A DNA stretch of 64,000 nt from Warburgia ugandensis (GCA_035236585.1 CP141132.1:24573445-24637444), one strand, 5' to 3'; positions 1 to 12,295 are shown, counted from the stretch's first letter. Notes: generated by a model from the sequence alone, not told the origin. Numbers and translations are program-made.

Positions 1-823
1 GCCCCTCTTAGCCCAACCAATCACCTCACTTTCTACTTTCCACCTATTCCTCATCTCTTTCTTTCTCTTTCCCTCTCTCTCCATCTTTATCCCCACATCT
101 TTCTATTTTCAATAAGCCTCTATGAATTTTACAAGGGGAGATGCCCTCTCCTAGAAAGTAGGCATCTCCCACCTTATCACCTTCATATGTCCCTCTTAGT
201 TGTCCAAGGCTAACCAATCCCTCCTTGCCACTCAGCTCTCCCTTAGGGTTTTCGTTAGATAGCAGGCAACCCATATAAAGGGGGAATGTTTCATGTGAAA
301 AAACTTTTGGAGAAGGTTAGAATGCCCCCTCCTAAGAAGGTGGCGTCTCCACCCTTCCTCTTCTTCTTCTCCAATGCACTCCCATCATCCTTCTCCAAAA
401 ACCTTCCATGCCTCCCACCATTCTTGCTTGCTTTTACTCCTTTGTTTCAGCCATCAAGCTCTCTTTATTGTGGGTTGTTTCTTCCTTTTTTTACTTCTAA
501 TAGGTTCAAGTAAGTTCCTTGTCTACTTTGATTCCTTGTTGGTTTACTTTCATTGCTTGTCCTTTGTTTTGCATTTAATATTTGCCTTCAACTTCTCAGT
601 TTTCCTTGTTCATTCCTAAAAGAATCAAGTTATTTCTTCTCTAGTAGTGATAACCAAGATAAGAAGTGACTCGAATCCTTGATTTTCTTCTTTGCATTCC
701 ATGTTTTTATTCTTAAAGATAGACATAGTTTTAGGCATTCTTTTCCTTGTGTTCTTTCATGATTCTAGCCATCTTTTCCTTTGATTCTTTCTTGGAATCC
801 ATTGCATATCATCTGAAATCAGC
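1..823. other. Unassigned pyrimidine-rich flank, possible LTR fragment
   Basis: No gene is recognised. The stretch is rich in T and C. It has a TATA-like ATATAAAG at 273-280 followed by pyrimidine-rich sequence, which is how several LTRs further along look around their promoters. Two short overlapping open frames (286-513 and 374-619) translate to low-complexity Ser/Phe/Leu/Pro peptides without a known motif, so I do not call them genes. It ends where the 3' LTR of the family 1 retrotransposon begins at 824. An LTR fragment of another retroelement is the best guess. Confidence 0.3.
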
Positions 824-3478
824 TGTTTTAAATAACTCCTAAGTGCACAAATCAATATAGTAAATTCATGGAAGCGAGGTTGATCCCATGTGGAATGTCA
901 CAGATTTGTAATGAATTGGATTTTATTCAAATTGATTAACTTTATCCGAAGAAGGAGAATTGTGATTAAACTAGGAATCTAAAGTTACATGGACTTGGAA
1001 ATATGCACAAAAGCAAAAACTAAAAGCAAAAAAACTGTCCAGATTAAAACTAAACAACTGAAATGGAAACTTACCTAAATAACATGCAATTAACTAAAGA
1101 AAAGTATTGCAATTTAGAAAGATTCAAACTAAACAATGAAACTTAAGGAAACTACTAAATTAGAAACTTTCCTAAATTAAAGTTTACCTAACCTTAAACT
1201 TACTAAAAAGGAAACTTTCTAAACCTAAAACAATATGAAAATAACTAATTATAAAATTATAAAACAAGATCAAACAATTAAAGTAACTAAGAATCTAAAA
1301 GGATTGGGATTTAGAACCATGCGCATGGTTATTGGACTGTGCCTATGATTCTGAAGCCCTAAAGATGGTGAAATTTAATGAACTATAGTGAATTACTATG
1401 AAAACTAACTATGGGATCTAATAAACAACATGAAAATATAATTGGGTACCTAAGGATTCAAAGTTAAGGAAAAACTAATTCTCATATTTTAGTACTTAGG
1501 AACAGTCAATAAATCTAGCATCAGAAAGCTATTAAAACCATTACTTTTATGCATGGAAATAACCCAAATCTCAAGCACATTGATGAAATAAACAATCTAT
1601 AATAATAATTCCCACAAAACTTTATTGAATCATCTCCAAATTACACCAAAAACTAGATGCATAATACATGTTCTATTGCTGAAAAGTGTGTCTAATTCTT
1701 AAGCATGAAATCCTATCTAAACAAAACTAACAATACAATTTAATGCTCACAAACTAAATTATAATGACATGCTAACAAAACCCAGAAAGTAATTTGATAT
1801 AAAAGAAGGTTAAGTGGGTGAACTAGTTAAGCAAAATTTATCTAAAACTATGGTGGTGATCAAGGAAAAAAATGTGGAATTCAAGATGGGAGATCAAGGA
1901 TCTAAGCTAGCAATTTTTTTGCATGTCACTACTAGAGAATAATTAACTTGAATTTTGATTGAATAACAAAGAAAAACAAGTGAAAATGGGGTAAAGAGAG
2001 AAGGAGAAGCTAGATGAAAAAAGAAGGTGTAAAACTTTAAGTAAAACAATGAAAACTAAAGCAATAAAAACTAAACTAAAGCAAGCAAACTATCCTCAAT
2101 CGGAGAGAAAATAACCAAGCCAATAGCTAGAAATACAAAGAAAGAAAAGAATCTAAGAAATCCCAAAGTCTAGTGGAAAATAACACTAAAAGAGAGCTTG
2201 ATTTTAAGGTGTCTCACCCACATCTACTTGAAAAATTCGTGTGAAATATAGGCTATATATAGATGAGTGGGTTTCTAACTTAAGAAAGGGTGAAAACATC
2301 AGGAAAGTTTCCTAGGGATAGGGTATTGAATGAGGAAGGCTTGGTGGAAGATGAATTAACAAGATGATGTAATAAACATAATATAAGAGAGAGATAAGAA
2401 GCATGGGCTGGCTGGTTTCTAATTGTGTAAAAGTGGTAGGGGATCTTTTTCCTTGAAGGAAAGTAGAGCTCTTTCCCTTCTAATTTTTTGATGTTTGGTT
2501 GATGAAAAGTCAAGGAATAGGTAAGCGATAATGTTTAGGAAAAATGGAGAAAGATCTAGGGTTTTGAAGTTTTTGAATTGAAGTAGATCTAAGGTTTCCT
2601 ATTTAGTAAACCACTTAATCACTAATTAGGAAAGGGGGCCATCTTTTTCCTAAGGAGGTGTCTCCATTCTTTAACTTGTAACCCTAGTCAATTGAATGGA
2701 AAAAGAGTGGGAGATGGAGTTGGAAAGTAGGATTTCTCTCTTGATGGTTCCATCAATGCATAGTCATCTTACCTTTTATATAATTCTCTCAAATCTTCTA
2801 AATTTACCTTAAAAATCCAAATCTAGAAACTGGATCATTGCTTGAATTCTCCTCCAATTGTATGACTCCATGTGGCATTTAGCTTAATTGGCTTATGTGG
2901 CTAACTTTACGGGCTCATTTACCTTGACTTTATGGCTCACACCCTTGGCTTTAATGAATTGAATTACTTAGCTTAAATTCTTTAGCATGTTACCTTCTTC
3001 ATGTCTTATATGGCTAAGGTGGCTTGAATGGCTCCCATGCATAGGTGGCAGAAATGCATGGCTTGCTTCATGGGCCCATTTTAGTCTCCCTTAGCTCTTC
3101 CAGTTGCTTCCATTGATCTATTATCTTTTCTTAATATGATCTTGGAACTTGATCTACTTTGACATGTTGAAATTTAGGCCTTGACTCAATCTTTTGATCT
3201 TTATCTTCCATTCTCATCTCGATAAATCTTGGCCTTTGGATCATCTCTCCAATGCCTACAAAAGGTGAAAAATATTAATTAAATCCAAAAAATATAATCA
3301 TTCATATACTTACTCTAGATTAGCTGTTAAACTTACAAAATATCATATTTTTTATTTATTAGGTTACAAATGCACGTGTTATAAAATTTTGGCCAAAAAC
3401 CCTAAATTAACACTATAAGTTATAACACTTGGGTAACTAATTGGTTACATTTTATTACAAAATTCAATACTTATCACA
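824..3478 (-). repeat. Family 1 3' LTR (minus orientation)
   Basis: It begins on the minus strand with TGTGATAAGTATTG (near 3478) and ends TTTAAAACA at 824, the TG..CA form of an LTR. It aligns over nearly its whole length with 12325-14812. Parts near 2760-2880 differ at about 8 of 120 positions when compared by eye, and other parts differ more, so the insertion is old. A TATA box lies at 2253-2262. The place where the other LTR has a long (GA)n tract holds only a few GA units here (near 2388-2398). Confidence 0.85.
2253..2262 (-). promoter_or_regulatory. TATA box of family 1 LTR (3' copy)
   Basis: CTATATATAG. The equivalent TATATATAG is kept at 13782-13790 in the 5' LTR, in the same surrounding sequence. 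Position inside the LTR and conservation in both copies point to the retrotransposon core promoter. Confidence 0.55.
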
Positions 3479-4373
3479 ACCTTGAACTAGCATTTTTCTA
3501 GTCCCGAGCAACACATACAAAAATCATGAAAACAAAAATAGTTGCCATTTTTTTTGGTACTCACAATTGCAGTTAGCATATACAACAAGCCCAAGAGGTA
3601 CAAAAGGCCTAACTAATGGTATAATATCTAGGTAGACTTTGTGTCTTTGGCTACAATACGAATGGCCTAAATCATTTTGTAGGTTTCTTAAAGTTATTTA
3701 AGTTGATAAATATCTAGGAAATAAAGTTAACGTTCCTAGTTGATTCTTGGCATTTCTTCCAAAATAAAGAACATTGAGATCTTTCAAAATTAATGTTCAT
3801 TGAATGAAATATGGAAATACTTGGAACCCTAAAAAAGATGATAGGCTCTAATACTCAAAGGGTATATAGGTCTCTGCTGATATTCCTCAAGGTCTTTAAG
3901 TCATAACCATATATTAGTCTCGACTTATGCACTATGTGTAAGTGTATTTGAGATTTAACTTTCATAAAACACTTTAAGAATAAAATGAAAAATTAACCAT
4001 ATGCATGTGTACAAAGAAGCTAAAGTAGTGAAAATATCAATCTTTAAACAATCCTATTCTCATAACAATAATGAAACATTAACCTTAAAATAAAATATAT
4101 AAAAAATCTCTCTTTTTTTTAACAAAAATATGAAGAAAACTAGACATCTCATGCATTTCTACATTCTCCCAACCTGACCTAAGCATTGTCTACATTGTTT
4201 TGAAATATATATGATAAATGGATAAGTGGAACAATGAGACTCTAAAAACCTGAGTTGCCTCTCAATGAGCACTAAGTTTAACATCTTCGGCTAGATTGGA
4301 CTAATTAATCTACTCTAACCCAACTTATTAATGTAATCCTAACTCTACTAATAGAGGAATTTCTCACTCCATG
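3479..4373 (-). other. Family 1 3' untranslated region
   Basis: This is the non-coding part between the ORF tail and the 3' LTR on the minus strand. It holds the ACATTG..GACAATG signature (about 4165-4200) and, next to the LTR, sequence shared with the same place in family 2: GACTAGAAAAATGCTAG here and GACTAGGAAAATGCTGG at about 17486-17502. A purine tract before the LTR is decayed. The corresponding region of the plus copy lies at about 47060-47780. Confidence 0.6.
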
Positions 4374-5038
4374 TCAAAATTTCATGTAGTCAATGTATAT
4401 CCTCCACCTAGACATTTTTTGTGGTGGTATCAATATGACATAGTAAACCACCGCGATTTTAGATTTTGCGCGACCATAGTGAAATTGAGGATCCCCCATT
4501 TTTAGAATTTCACAGTAGTCAATAAATATCCTCCACCTTGAAATATGAGCCAGTGGTAACTTGACAGCATAAAATACCATCGTGAAGTTTGTTGGACCAT
4601 ATTGGAATGAATGGTCCCCTTTTTCAACAAATTGACAACTAATGGGGCCCATAGCAATCAGTACATGTTTTTCCTCCTCCTTTACATTTTCTTGAAACTA
4701 GGGTATAAGCTGACTTTGCACATCTCTAAAAGGTTGTTCTTGTTCTAATGGAAGCAGGGTGTGGCTTAAATCCTTAGTATCTTCTAATGTGTACCCTAGA
4801 GCTGGTTGATGTTTATCCAAAATATTAATTGACTCTTCTTCTTCCCATTCTTCTGACACAGGTAAGATTTTAGATGAAAATATATTATTGCAATCTAGAG
4901 TTTGATCAAATAAGGCTTGCAGATCCCAATTGGCTATGTCATCTACATTGCAAGACTCAATTTGTATTTTAAGCTCTATAAGGGGTTATACTCAGTCTTT
5001 ACATTGAGAATTGTCCACCAAAGGCTCAATGATTAAAC
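4374..5038 (-). pseudogene. Family 1 gag-like ORF, C-terminal part
   Basis: The function is unknown. On the minus strand a frame from about 5000 to 4640 is free of stops and contains VDDIANWDLQ, acidic SEEWEEEES and ALGYTLEDTK. Its relative on the plus strand (about 46450-46680) reads DLYTILEQIQDSN. A second open frame at 4374-4652 (92 residues) contains two direct repeats of about 42 residues. Each has a GD..F.YG start, a VVYY/VFYA core and an SRWRI.IDY end. The plus copy shows the same double repeat, degraded, at about 46780-47050. No zinc knuckle or protease motif is visible. By position it is the end of the only ORF of this pol-less element, probably structural (gag-like), but that is inference. 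Confidence 0.55.
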
Positions 5039-7626
5039 TGTGATGACCCGGGTTTTCTCATGCATTTTTAAATGCAATGTCTAATTTCCTAAGGCGGGAT
5101 GCATCCCTATTTCAAAACCATTTTATAAAAAAACATGCAATGCAGCGGAAAACCTTTAGTTTTAAACTCATTTTTGAAAACCCCGAGTGTCATTTGCTTT
5201 CACAACAACTAAGGTAGTTTTTGAAAAACTTCAGAAATCATAAATGTTTTTCCCGAGGTCTTTCCAGTCACAATGCACAGCCCAACTGTAACTAAGTACA
5301 AACACATGTCCAAAGGGTTGAGAGTTTACTTACATGTGTATTTGTTTCCTTTTGGATTCACTTGCTCATAGCACTAACATAGATGTCCTCTTTTTGTGAG
5401 TGAAGCTGTCCTAAACCATGATATATACGGACGTATCCTGTCCTCAAGTACTTACTGATGTCTGAAAAATGTTAAGGATTGGGTGAGTATATATAATATA
5501 CTCAGTAGGAGTCTATCACTATTAGTTTTATAATGCATGCGATCTTTAAAATCATGTGCTCATAAAAACATATGCATGTTGTACGAATAATCACGTTTAA
5601 TATCAATATTAAAAGCCACTATCAAACCGAAATACTGACGACTTAAAGAAATATCATAATCCAAGTCGAAAGTATCGTACATCATAATCATAAAAATATG
5701 TCATAACATCATGATATGCATCAGTTGCTTCATGGAATCCAACTCATGGATATCTTATCATGGTATGGTCGACCAACCTTATATCATGCCATATGCAATG
5801 CACATAAATCCACGAAACCATAGGGTCCCACTATGCCCACGACCTCACCGCCGTGTGGTCCCCAGATACCTAGGGACATAGGATCATATACCTCCACGGG
5901 GCATATGACACTTCGACCCAGTGCCGTGACACCAGTGGTAGCCCCCTGTACCACATGCAGTCGAAGCAGGGACATGCCCTTTTTGGGCGTGGTACCCATC
6001 CACCTAATAGTGGTAGAGGCTCGGCATAGCACCCACGAGCTTACAAGCCCAAATCATGTACGATCAAATAAGCCAAAAACCTCTGTTCAAAACCAGTCCT
6101 CTTTGGGTCCCTCACAACTGCCTGGCCCTCGGCACTCCAGCATCTTTTGGAAACCCTCAAGGACATGCAATCTTTGCAAGTACTTAAATCATGCAATATA
6201 TGCATTTGTTTACAAAACATATGTGTGCATAATGTATATGCAATCTTTTACGAAACATGTCTATGTACAAAACGCTTATCATATGCATGCTAAGTCAAGT
6301 CATGCTAAATGAGTCATATACTTATAACATATGTTCTCAAAACAATAATAGATCTTATAAAAGAATCTAATAGTGATAGAGCACCTACCTGACTAGGTTG
6401 CGTTAACCCTCTTGTCCTGGTACGCTCCTGAACATGGTTTGGGGACTCAAGGTTAGTTCAACCTATCTTTTATAGGTTTAGAGCAGTTGGGTCTTATTAC
6501 TTAGGAATTAGGGGTCCATCCCTATGCCTATGGGTGTCCTAAGGTCCTAATTGGGCCTTGGTATCCTCAGTTTTCCAAAGTTCTAGTGGCCACGCGCCAC
6601 CACCCTATTCTAAGGGTCATCCCCTACTTTTATTTGGCCTTGATCAGGGATTTTATAGTTTAGATGTGTCCGCGTCGTCAATACGGACACAACGCCTTTT
6701 ACGGCGCCTCAATCGGAGCTCTTGATCTCAAGTTATAAGCATTTTAGTATTGTATGTACATAGAGTCTTAAAGACAAAAAAGGAGGAATGCTAGGGCACT
6801 GCGCCTCTCCGCCCGTCTGTCCCTTTAGAGGGCACGTCCCTAGACGTGCCCGTTTGGTTTTTCAAATAGGCATCGATGTGGGATGTTCCTATTGGATCGT
6901 CCCACCCGTTAGTGACCTGGGTCATCCTCAGGTCACCCTGGTTCGACCCTGTCGAACCAGTGCGGCCCTAGGGATGTCCCAAGGTCCTTGGTGGCGCTCC
7001 CAGGCTTCGTTTTGCATGGTTTTTCATGCAAAAACTTAGGGGAATTGAGCCTAAGACTATGGGTGAGATGGGTTTGGGGAGTTTTTGAGCATACCTGCTT
7101 CGTGGGTGGTTTTCTCTCCACATTTTTTCCTCTTGGTCACTGCTCCACGATAGGTTTTCTCCAAGGTTTTGGGTTGCCATTAGAGGCACCCAAGAGCTCT
7201 ATTTATAGAGGTTTTAAAGAGGGTTTTGGAGGGGTTCTAACCACCTTTGAATGGCGGCGGGGAAACCTCCAAAATGGCGGTGGTTTCTCCTTGAAACACC
7301 GCCGATCCAGAAGCCTCTTGGAACTTGAAGATGACGGGGTGCCCGTATCAAAACGGGCACCTGTGTTTTCCAAGTTAAGTCGTTTTTTGTAAAATTTACA
7401 GTTTTGCCCCTGAACTTCAAAGGGCCATATCTTGCTCATTTTAACTCCGTTTTGGGTGATTTTGGTCTCGTTGGATTCCTTTTTCTGAGAGACATCTAAT
7501 GGAACTAATTTTAGGACCAAATTCCTGGGTTTAGTCAAGGAAACTAGTAAAATGACCAAAATGCTCTTATCTTTAAAACTAAACTTTTTATGGGCTTTTA
7601 ATATTACAAAATTTGGGGTCATTACA
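5039..7626 (-). mobile_element. Solo LTR A, Tekay-like family
   Basis: It starts TGTGATGACCC and ends GGGGTCATTACA in plus reading, and is flanked by the perfect 5-bp TSD TAAAC (5034-5038 and 7627-7631). It is the reverse complement of the family seen at 8365, 35952 and 53310. The retrotransposon interior is missing, so this is a solo LTR left by LTR-LTR recombination. A TATA box lies at about 7199-7208 on the minus strand. Removing it together with one TSD restores an open frame in the family 1 ORF (..EENKCL joined to IIEPLV..), which confirms the precise insertion site. Confidence 0.95.
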
Positions 7627-8364
7627 TAAACACTTATTCTCTTCATCAATTGATGTCTCTTCATCATAATCATAAAAAGGAGCAAGACATGACTTAAGTA
7701 GATATGAGTTGGAAGTTTGTAAGTATGGTTGTGGACTTTGTGGCTTAGAATAATCATATATAATTTTCATTCCATTGTAGGTATCAATGGTCAAGGATCA
7801 TGAATAACTTTGTGGCTCAGAAGGATCATAAGAAAGTCCCATCCTATACTCTTCCATTTCTCTCATTTGTTTCATTTCCTCGGTCCTTTTTACAAATTCA
7901 GCAATGTTGCTGTCAGTAATTTCCATATTGGTTTCATTTTCTCTTCCCATTCGTACTTTTTAGACATAAATTTTCTATAGCCACTAAGCAATTGTTGAGT
8001 CAATGACTCATATGGTTGGTACTGCTATGGCATTGGGGTACTGAAACAAGTCTAAGTACGTTGAACCCAAATGATTGTCCTTGATTTTCTAAATAATTCT
8101 AATAGGGTTGAGTAGGGGGGACCATGATGGTTCTTCCTAATAATTCTAAGATCATGGTTGGTCATGATAACTAACCCATCCATTATCGTCAGTCTCAGGA
8201 TAATAATTGCTAGGGTGTGTGAATGCATTGGGTACATCCACTTGCTCCTGATAATATCCATCATATGTGGAGCTTGATGACCATGAAGTGGTGGGATATT
8301 ATGGAGAGGAATAGGTATAGAATTGTTGTATTGAGACTATGGATATGGCAGATATAACTCAGTG
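7627..8364 (-). pseudogene. Family 1 gag-like ORF, middle part
   Basis: This is the minus-strand continuation of the family 1 ORF between two nested solo LTRs. One frame reads YDGYYQEQVDVPNAF and NYYPETDDNGW, rich in Tyr, Pro, Asn and Gln, which matches NYNEYY and HYYPETNYQEYNGW of the plus copy (45460-45570). Further on it has MKIIYDYSKPQSPQPY and an acidic aromatic motif FYDYDEETSIDEEN. The plus copy at 46110-46380 carries two versions of that motif in tandem and this copy only one, so the repeat number varies. Stops interrupt the frame. No known domain is recognised. Confidence 0.6.
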
Positions 8365-10937
8365 TGTAATGACTCCAATTTTGTAATATTGAAATTCCAA
8401 GTTAAGCAATGAAAAGATCAGTTTTTGAAGATAAGGGCATTTTAGTCATTTTACTATTCACCTGGACTAAACCCAGAAATTTGGTCTTGAAAATGGTACC
8501 ATTAGATGCATCTCGGAAAAAGGAATCCAACGAGACCAAAATCACCTAAAACGGAGTTAAAATGAGCAAGTTATGGCCCTTTGAAGTTCAAGGGCAAAAA
8601 TATAATTTTATTAAAAACGAATTTACCCTGCAAAAACACAGGGGCCCGTTTTGATACGGGCACCCTTCATCTTCAACCTCTAGAGGGTTCTAGAACGGCT
8701 GTGATTGGAGGAGAAATCATTGCCATTCTGGAGGTTTCTCCACCGCCATTTAAAGGCGATGAGAGCCCCTCCAGAACCCTCTCATAGCTCTATAAATAGA
8801 GCTCTTGGGCACCTCTAATGGCAGCCCAAAACGTTGAAGAAAACCCGTTGAGGAGTAGTGACCTAGAGGGGAAAACAAGGAGAAAAACCTAGCAATGAGC
8901 CAGGTACGCCCAAGATCCTTCAAAACCCATCTCCACCATAGTTCCAAGATCAATTTCCCTAGGTTTTTGCATGAAAAACCATGCAAAATGGAGCCCTAGA
9001 GACTCACCAAGGACCCAGGGACGTTCCTTGGGCTGCATTGGTTCGACAGGGTCGAACTAGGGTGTCCTGAGGATGCCCTGGTTCCCCAACGAACAGGACG
9101 TTCCAGTCGGAACGTCCCACATCGACCCTATTTGAAAAACCAAACGGGGGTGTCCAGGGACGCGCCCGCAAAAGAGAAAGAGAGGCGAGAAAACCCGGTG
9201 GGTCTACAAATGTGCAGTGCACTAGCGGTATGCAATTTTTTCGTTTCTTAAGGAAGCCGGGGCGCACGACGCAGACGCACAGTGCCCTAGCATTCTGACT
9301 TTTCATTCTTGAGACCCTTATGTACGTGCGACACTAAAACGCTTATAACTTGAGATCTAGAGCTCCGATTAAGGCACCGCAAAAGGTGTTGTGTCCATGT
9401 CGATGATGTGGACACATCCAAACTATAAAATCCCTGATCAAGGCCTAATCAAAGGTGGTCATGACCCTTAGAATAGGATGGTGGCGCGTGGCCACTAGAT
9501 CTTTGGAAAACTGAGGATACCAAGGCCCAATTAGGACCTTAGGACACGCATAAGCATAAGGATGGACCCCTAATGCCTAAGTAATAAGACCAACCACTCT
9601 AAAACCCATAAAATATAGGCTAAACTAACCTTGATTCCCCAAACCATGTTCAAGAGCATCCGAGGACAAAAGGGTTGACGTGACCCAGCCAGGTAGGTGC
9701 TCTATCGCTACTAGATTCTTTTAAAAAGAACTATGATTGTTTTGCAAATACATAATTTAAGTATATGACTTGTTTAGCATACATGTGACAAATGCTTTAT
9801 GCATAGACATGTTTTGTATATACATTATGCATAGATATGTTTTGCAAACTATTGCATACATTGCATGATCTATGAGCATTAAGTTTTTGCAAAGATTACA
9901 TGTCCTTGAGGGTTGCCAAAAGACGCTAGAGTGCCAAGGGCCAGGCAGTTGTGAGGGACCCAAAGAGGACAGGTTTTGAAAAGAGGTTTTGGCTTATTTG
10001 ATCTTATGTGATTTGGGCTAGTAAGCCCGTGGGTGTCATGTCGAGGGGTCTGGGTTGGCCACCCGGCCTCTGCCACTATTAGGTGGATGGATACCACGCC
10101 CAAAAAGAGGCAAGTCCCTGCATCGACTGCATGTGGTACAGGGGGCTACCACTGGTGTCACGGCACTGGGTCGACATGTCATAGGCCCCGTGGAGGCTAT
10201 GACCGAGTGTCCTCAAGTACCCGGGAACCACACGGCGAGGAGGTCGTGGGCATAGTTGGACCCTATGGTTTTGTGGAGTTATTTACATTGCATATGGCAT
10301 GATATGAGGTTGGTCGACCATACCATACTAGATATCCATGAGTTGGATTCAATGAAGCATCTTATGCATATCATGATGTTATGATATATATGTATATGAT
10401 ACTTTCAATTTTGGATTATGTGATCCTTTAAGTCGTTAGTATTTCAGTTTAACAATGGACTTTAATATCGATATTGAACTTGAGTATTCAGACATGCACA
10501 TGTTTTGAATGAGCATATGATTTTAAAACATCTCATGCATTATAAAACTAGTAGTGATAGGCTCCTACTGAGTATAGTATGTACTCACCCAATCCTCAAC
10601 ATTTTTCCGACACAAAGTAAATACTTAAGGGCAAGGAACGCTTGTGATAGAAGACACCCAAACTAAGTGCAAGTAAGTAAACCCCTACCTTATCTTTCAA
10701 TGATACTTGATTGTAGTTACTCTCTAATAGCTGGGGCTGTGACTAACACTTTCTTGCGAATAATATTGATTTAAACTTTGCCATGGCTAGATAATTTGAG
10801 AATGTGTTTTGACACTCGGGGTTTTTATGAAAGATTGTTTTCCAAATGAAAAAGATTTTCATGCATTTCATACTTATAAACCAAGAGATCTCGCCTTTTT
10901 ATCAAAATTGCATCATATAAAAACCAGGGTCATCACA
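8365..10937 (+). mobile_element. Solo LTR B, Tekay-like family
   Basis: It starts TGTAATGACTCC and ends AGGGTCATCACA, with the perfect TSD CAGTG (8360-8364 and 10938-10942). It is nested in the family 1 ORF in the opposite orientation to solo LTR A and is close in sequence to solo LTR D (53310-55673). A TATA box CTATAAATAGAG lies at about 8790-8801. A GC-rich block at 10020-10270 is shared with the other copies. No internal retrotransposon sequence is present. Confidence 0.95.
8790..8801 (+). promoter_or_regulatory. TATA box of the Tekay-like LTR
   Basis: CTATAAATAGAG about 425 bp from the LTR start. The same box is found in copy A (minus, about 7199-7208), in copy D (about 53710-53722) and, as CTATAAATACCC, in copy C (about 36352-36363). 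Conservation in four insertions supports a core promoter at the U3/R border. Confidence 0.65.
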
Positions 10938-11157
10938 CAGTGACTTACCTAGAAGCAATTAACTTATTCATTAGACTTTCCATACTATCCAATGGACTAT
11001 CAATTACATTGGACAAATCAAGAATATACCTTATCTCTGTCTCATACATATCAAGCATTGGCTTAGAAGTGAAATAGTATGAAAGTGGTGGTTTATCATC
11101 CCTTGTTTGGTAGTCTATTGCACTCAACTTTACATACAACGAAATAAATCGTTGTAT
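10938..11157 (-). pseudogene. Family 1 gag-like ORF, N-terminal part
   Basis: The minus-strand frame contains LYVKLSAIDYQT, PPLSYYFTSKP and MYETEIRYILDLSN, then a stop just before the solo LTR B insertion. The same N-terminus is found on the plus strand in the triplicated unit at 32040-32620 (LYIKLSTMVNQE, CCYFTPKS). No ATG is present at the start of this frame; the first plausible codon is TTG at 11139, so the true start is unclear. A perfect 9-bp hairpin (arms 11134-11142 and 11149-11157, six-base loop) lies exactly here. Confidence 0.55.
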
Positions 11158-12295
11158 ACAATGAATGAGTACCTTCTTTTTTCTTTTTCTTTTTAATAAA
11201 AATCCCTAACTAAATGATGCATCTTAACTAAATGTGACTCCTAAATCTAAATTATGCACAATCAATCCCCAATAGTCCACTAATGAGCTAGATTATTGAT
11301 CTTTGATAATGAGCAGGGTAGGAGCTTTTAGGCTTAAATCCAGATAGATTCTCCTTTTGTCCAGGCTCCTCTATTGCTTACCAATTAGATTCTGCTCTAA
11401 AGTGGTTAATACAATTCTCATGGAAGGAGGTGTTTAGACCTTAACAATCATCAACGAAAGGAGTGGGAAAATCACTTGGATTTTGAATACTCCTCATAAC
11501 CATGATGCTTAAAAGCTACTGGAATGATAATAGATCTCCTCCTTCAAAAAGGGACTTACTAGCTTGAAACCCTAAGTCTCTTGCTACTTGATTTTAAATT
11601 AAAGGGTTGGGATCATGAACATACAAGTAATTTGATTGATTACTTAGGTGGGCCAAGTATCTTGTGAAGAAATCCAATCCTTATCTTATGAGGGTTCCTG
11701 TAGGGCCCTTACTAACAATGTGCACATTCACCATAAAGCAATAGACATTCAATGTAAGTATAAGGAAAGGAAAACTAATGCAACCTATATGCTATTCAAC
11801 CAAGGGTTAGATAGGTGCAACTAATGCAACAACCCTAATTAAGATGCAACAAATAAGATGAATGACCCTAAACTATATCAATTACTCAGCCAACAAATAT
11901 GCAAATTATATTAAATGCAACTACACTAATAAAGTAAAAGGAGAGTGAGGGATACTTATAGTAGGGTTTTTGATAAATATTAAGTATGGTCCTCTATACT
12001 CATCACTTGTCATGTATTAATACAACCCATTTAAAATTGAATAGAAATTTCAAGTTACAATGGGGCCTCACTACAAGTTCACTCAAAAAGGAAAACCCTA
12101 ATCTGGGAAAACAAAAAATTTGATGAAGCTCCACTTACCAATTTTCCCTCACACAAAAACAAGAAAGATATGTCAATTTATGAGGAATTAGCAAGATATA
12201 CAAATGCAATGCAAAGATCCTAATCTAATGCAACCTAAGACTATGACTAAAGATAGACAATCCAAATAAGAATCCAATCACATATCCATCACGAT
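11158..12295 (-). other. Family 1 5' leader
   Basis: Non-coding leader between primer site and ORF. A segment at about 11330-11560 (containing CTCTAAAGTGGTTAATACAA) is shared with the family 2 leader (about 28750-28930), with the plus copy of family 1 (31713-32040, reverse complement) and, more distantly, with 41490-41730. Such conservation in otherwise divergent elements could mean a packaging or dimerisation signal. No gene is seen. Confidence 0.6.

Noticed and set aside
10033-10302. Apparently conserved Gly/Trp-rich ORF in all four Tekay-like LTRs
   Set aside because: The matching peptides lie in different frames in different copies, so indels are tolerated. Conservation is of the DNA, not of a protein.
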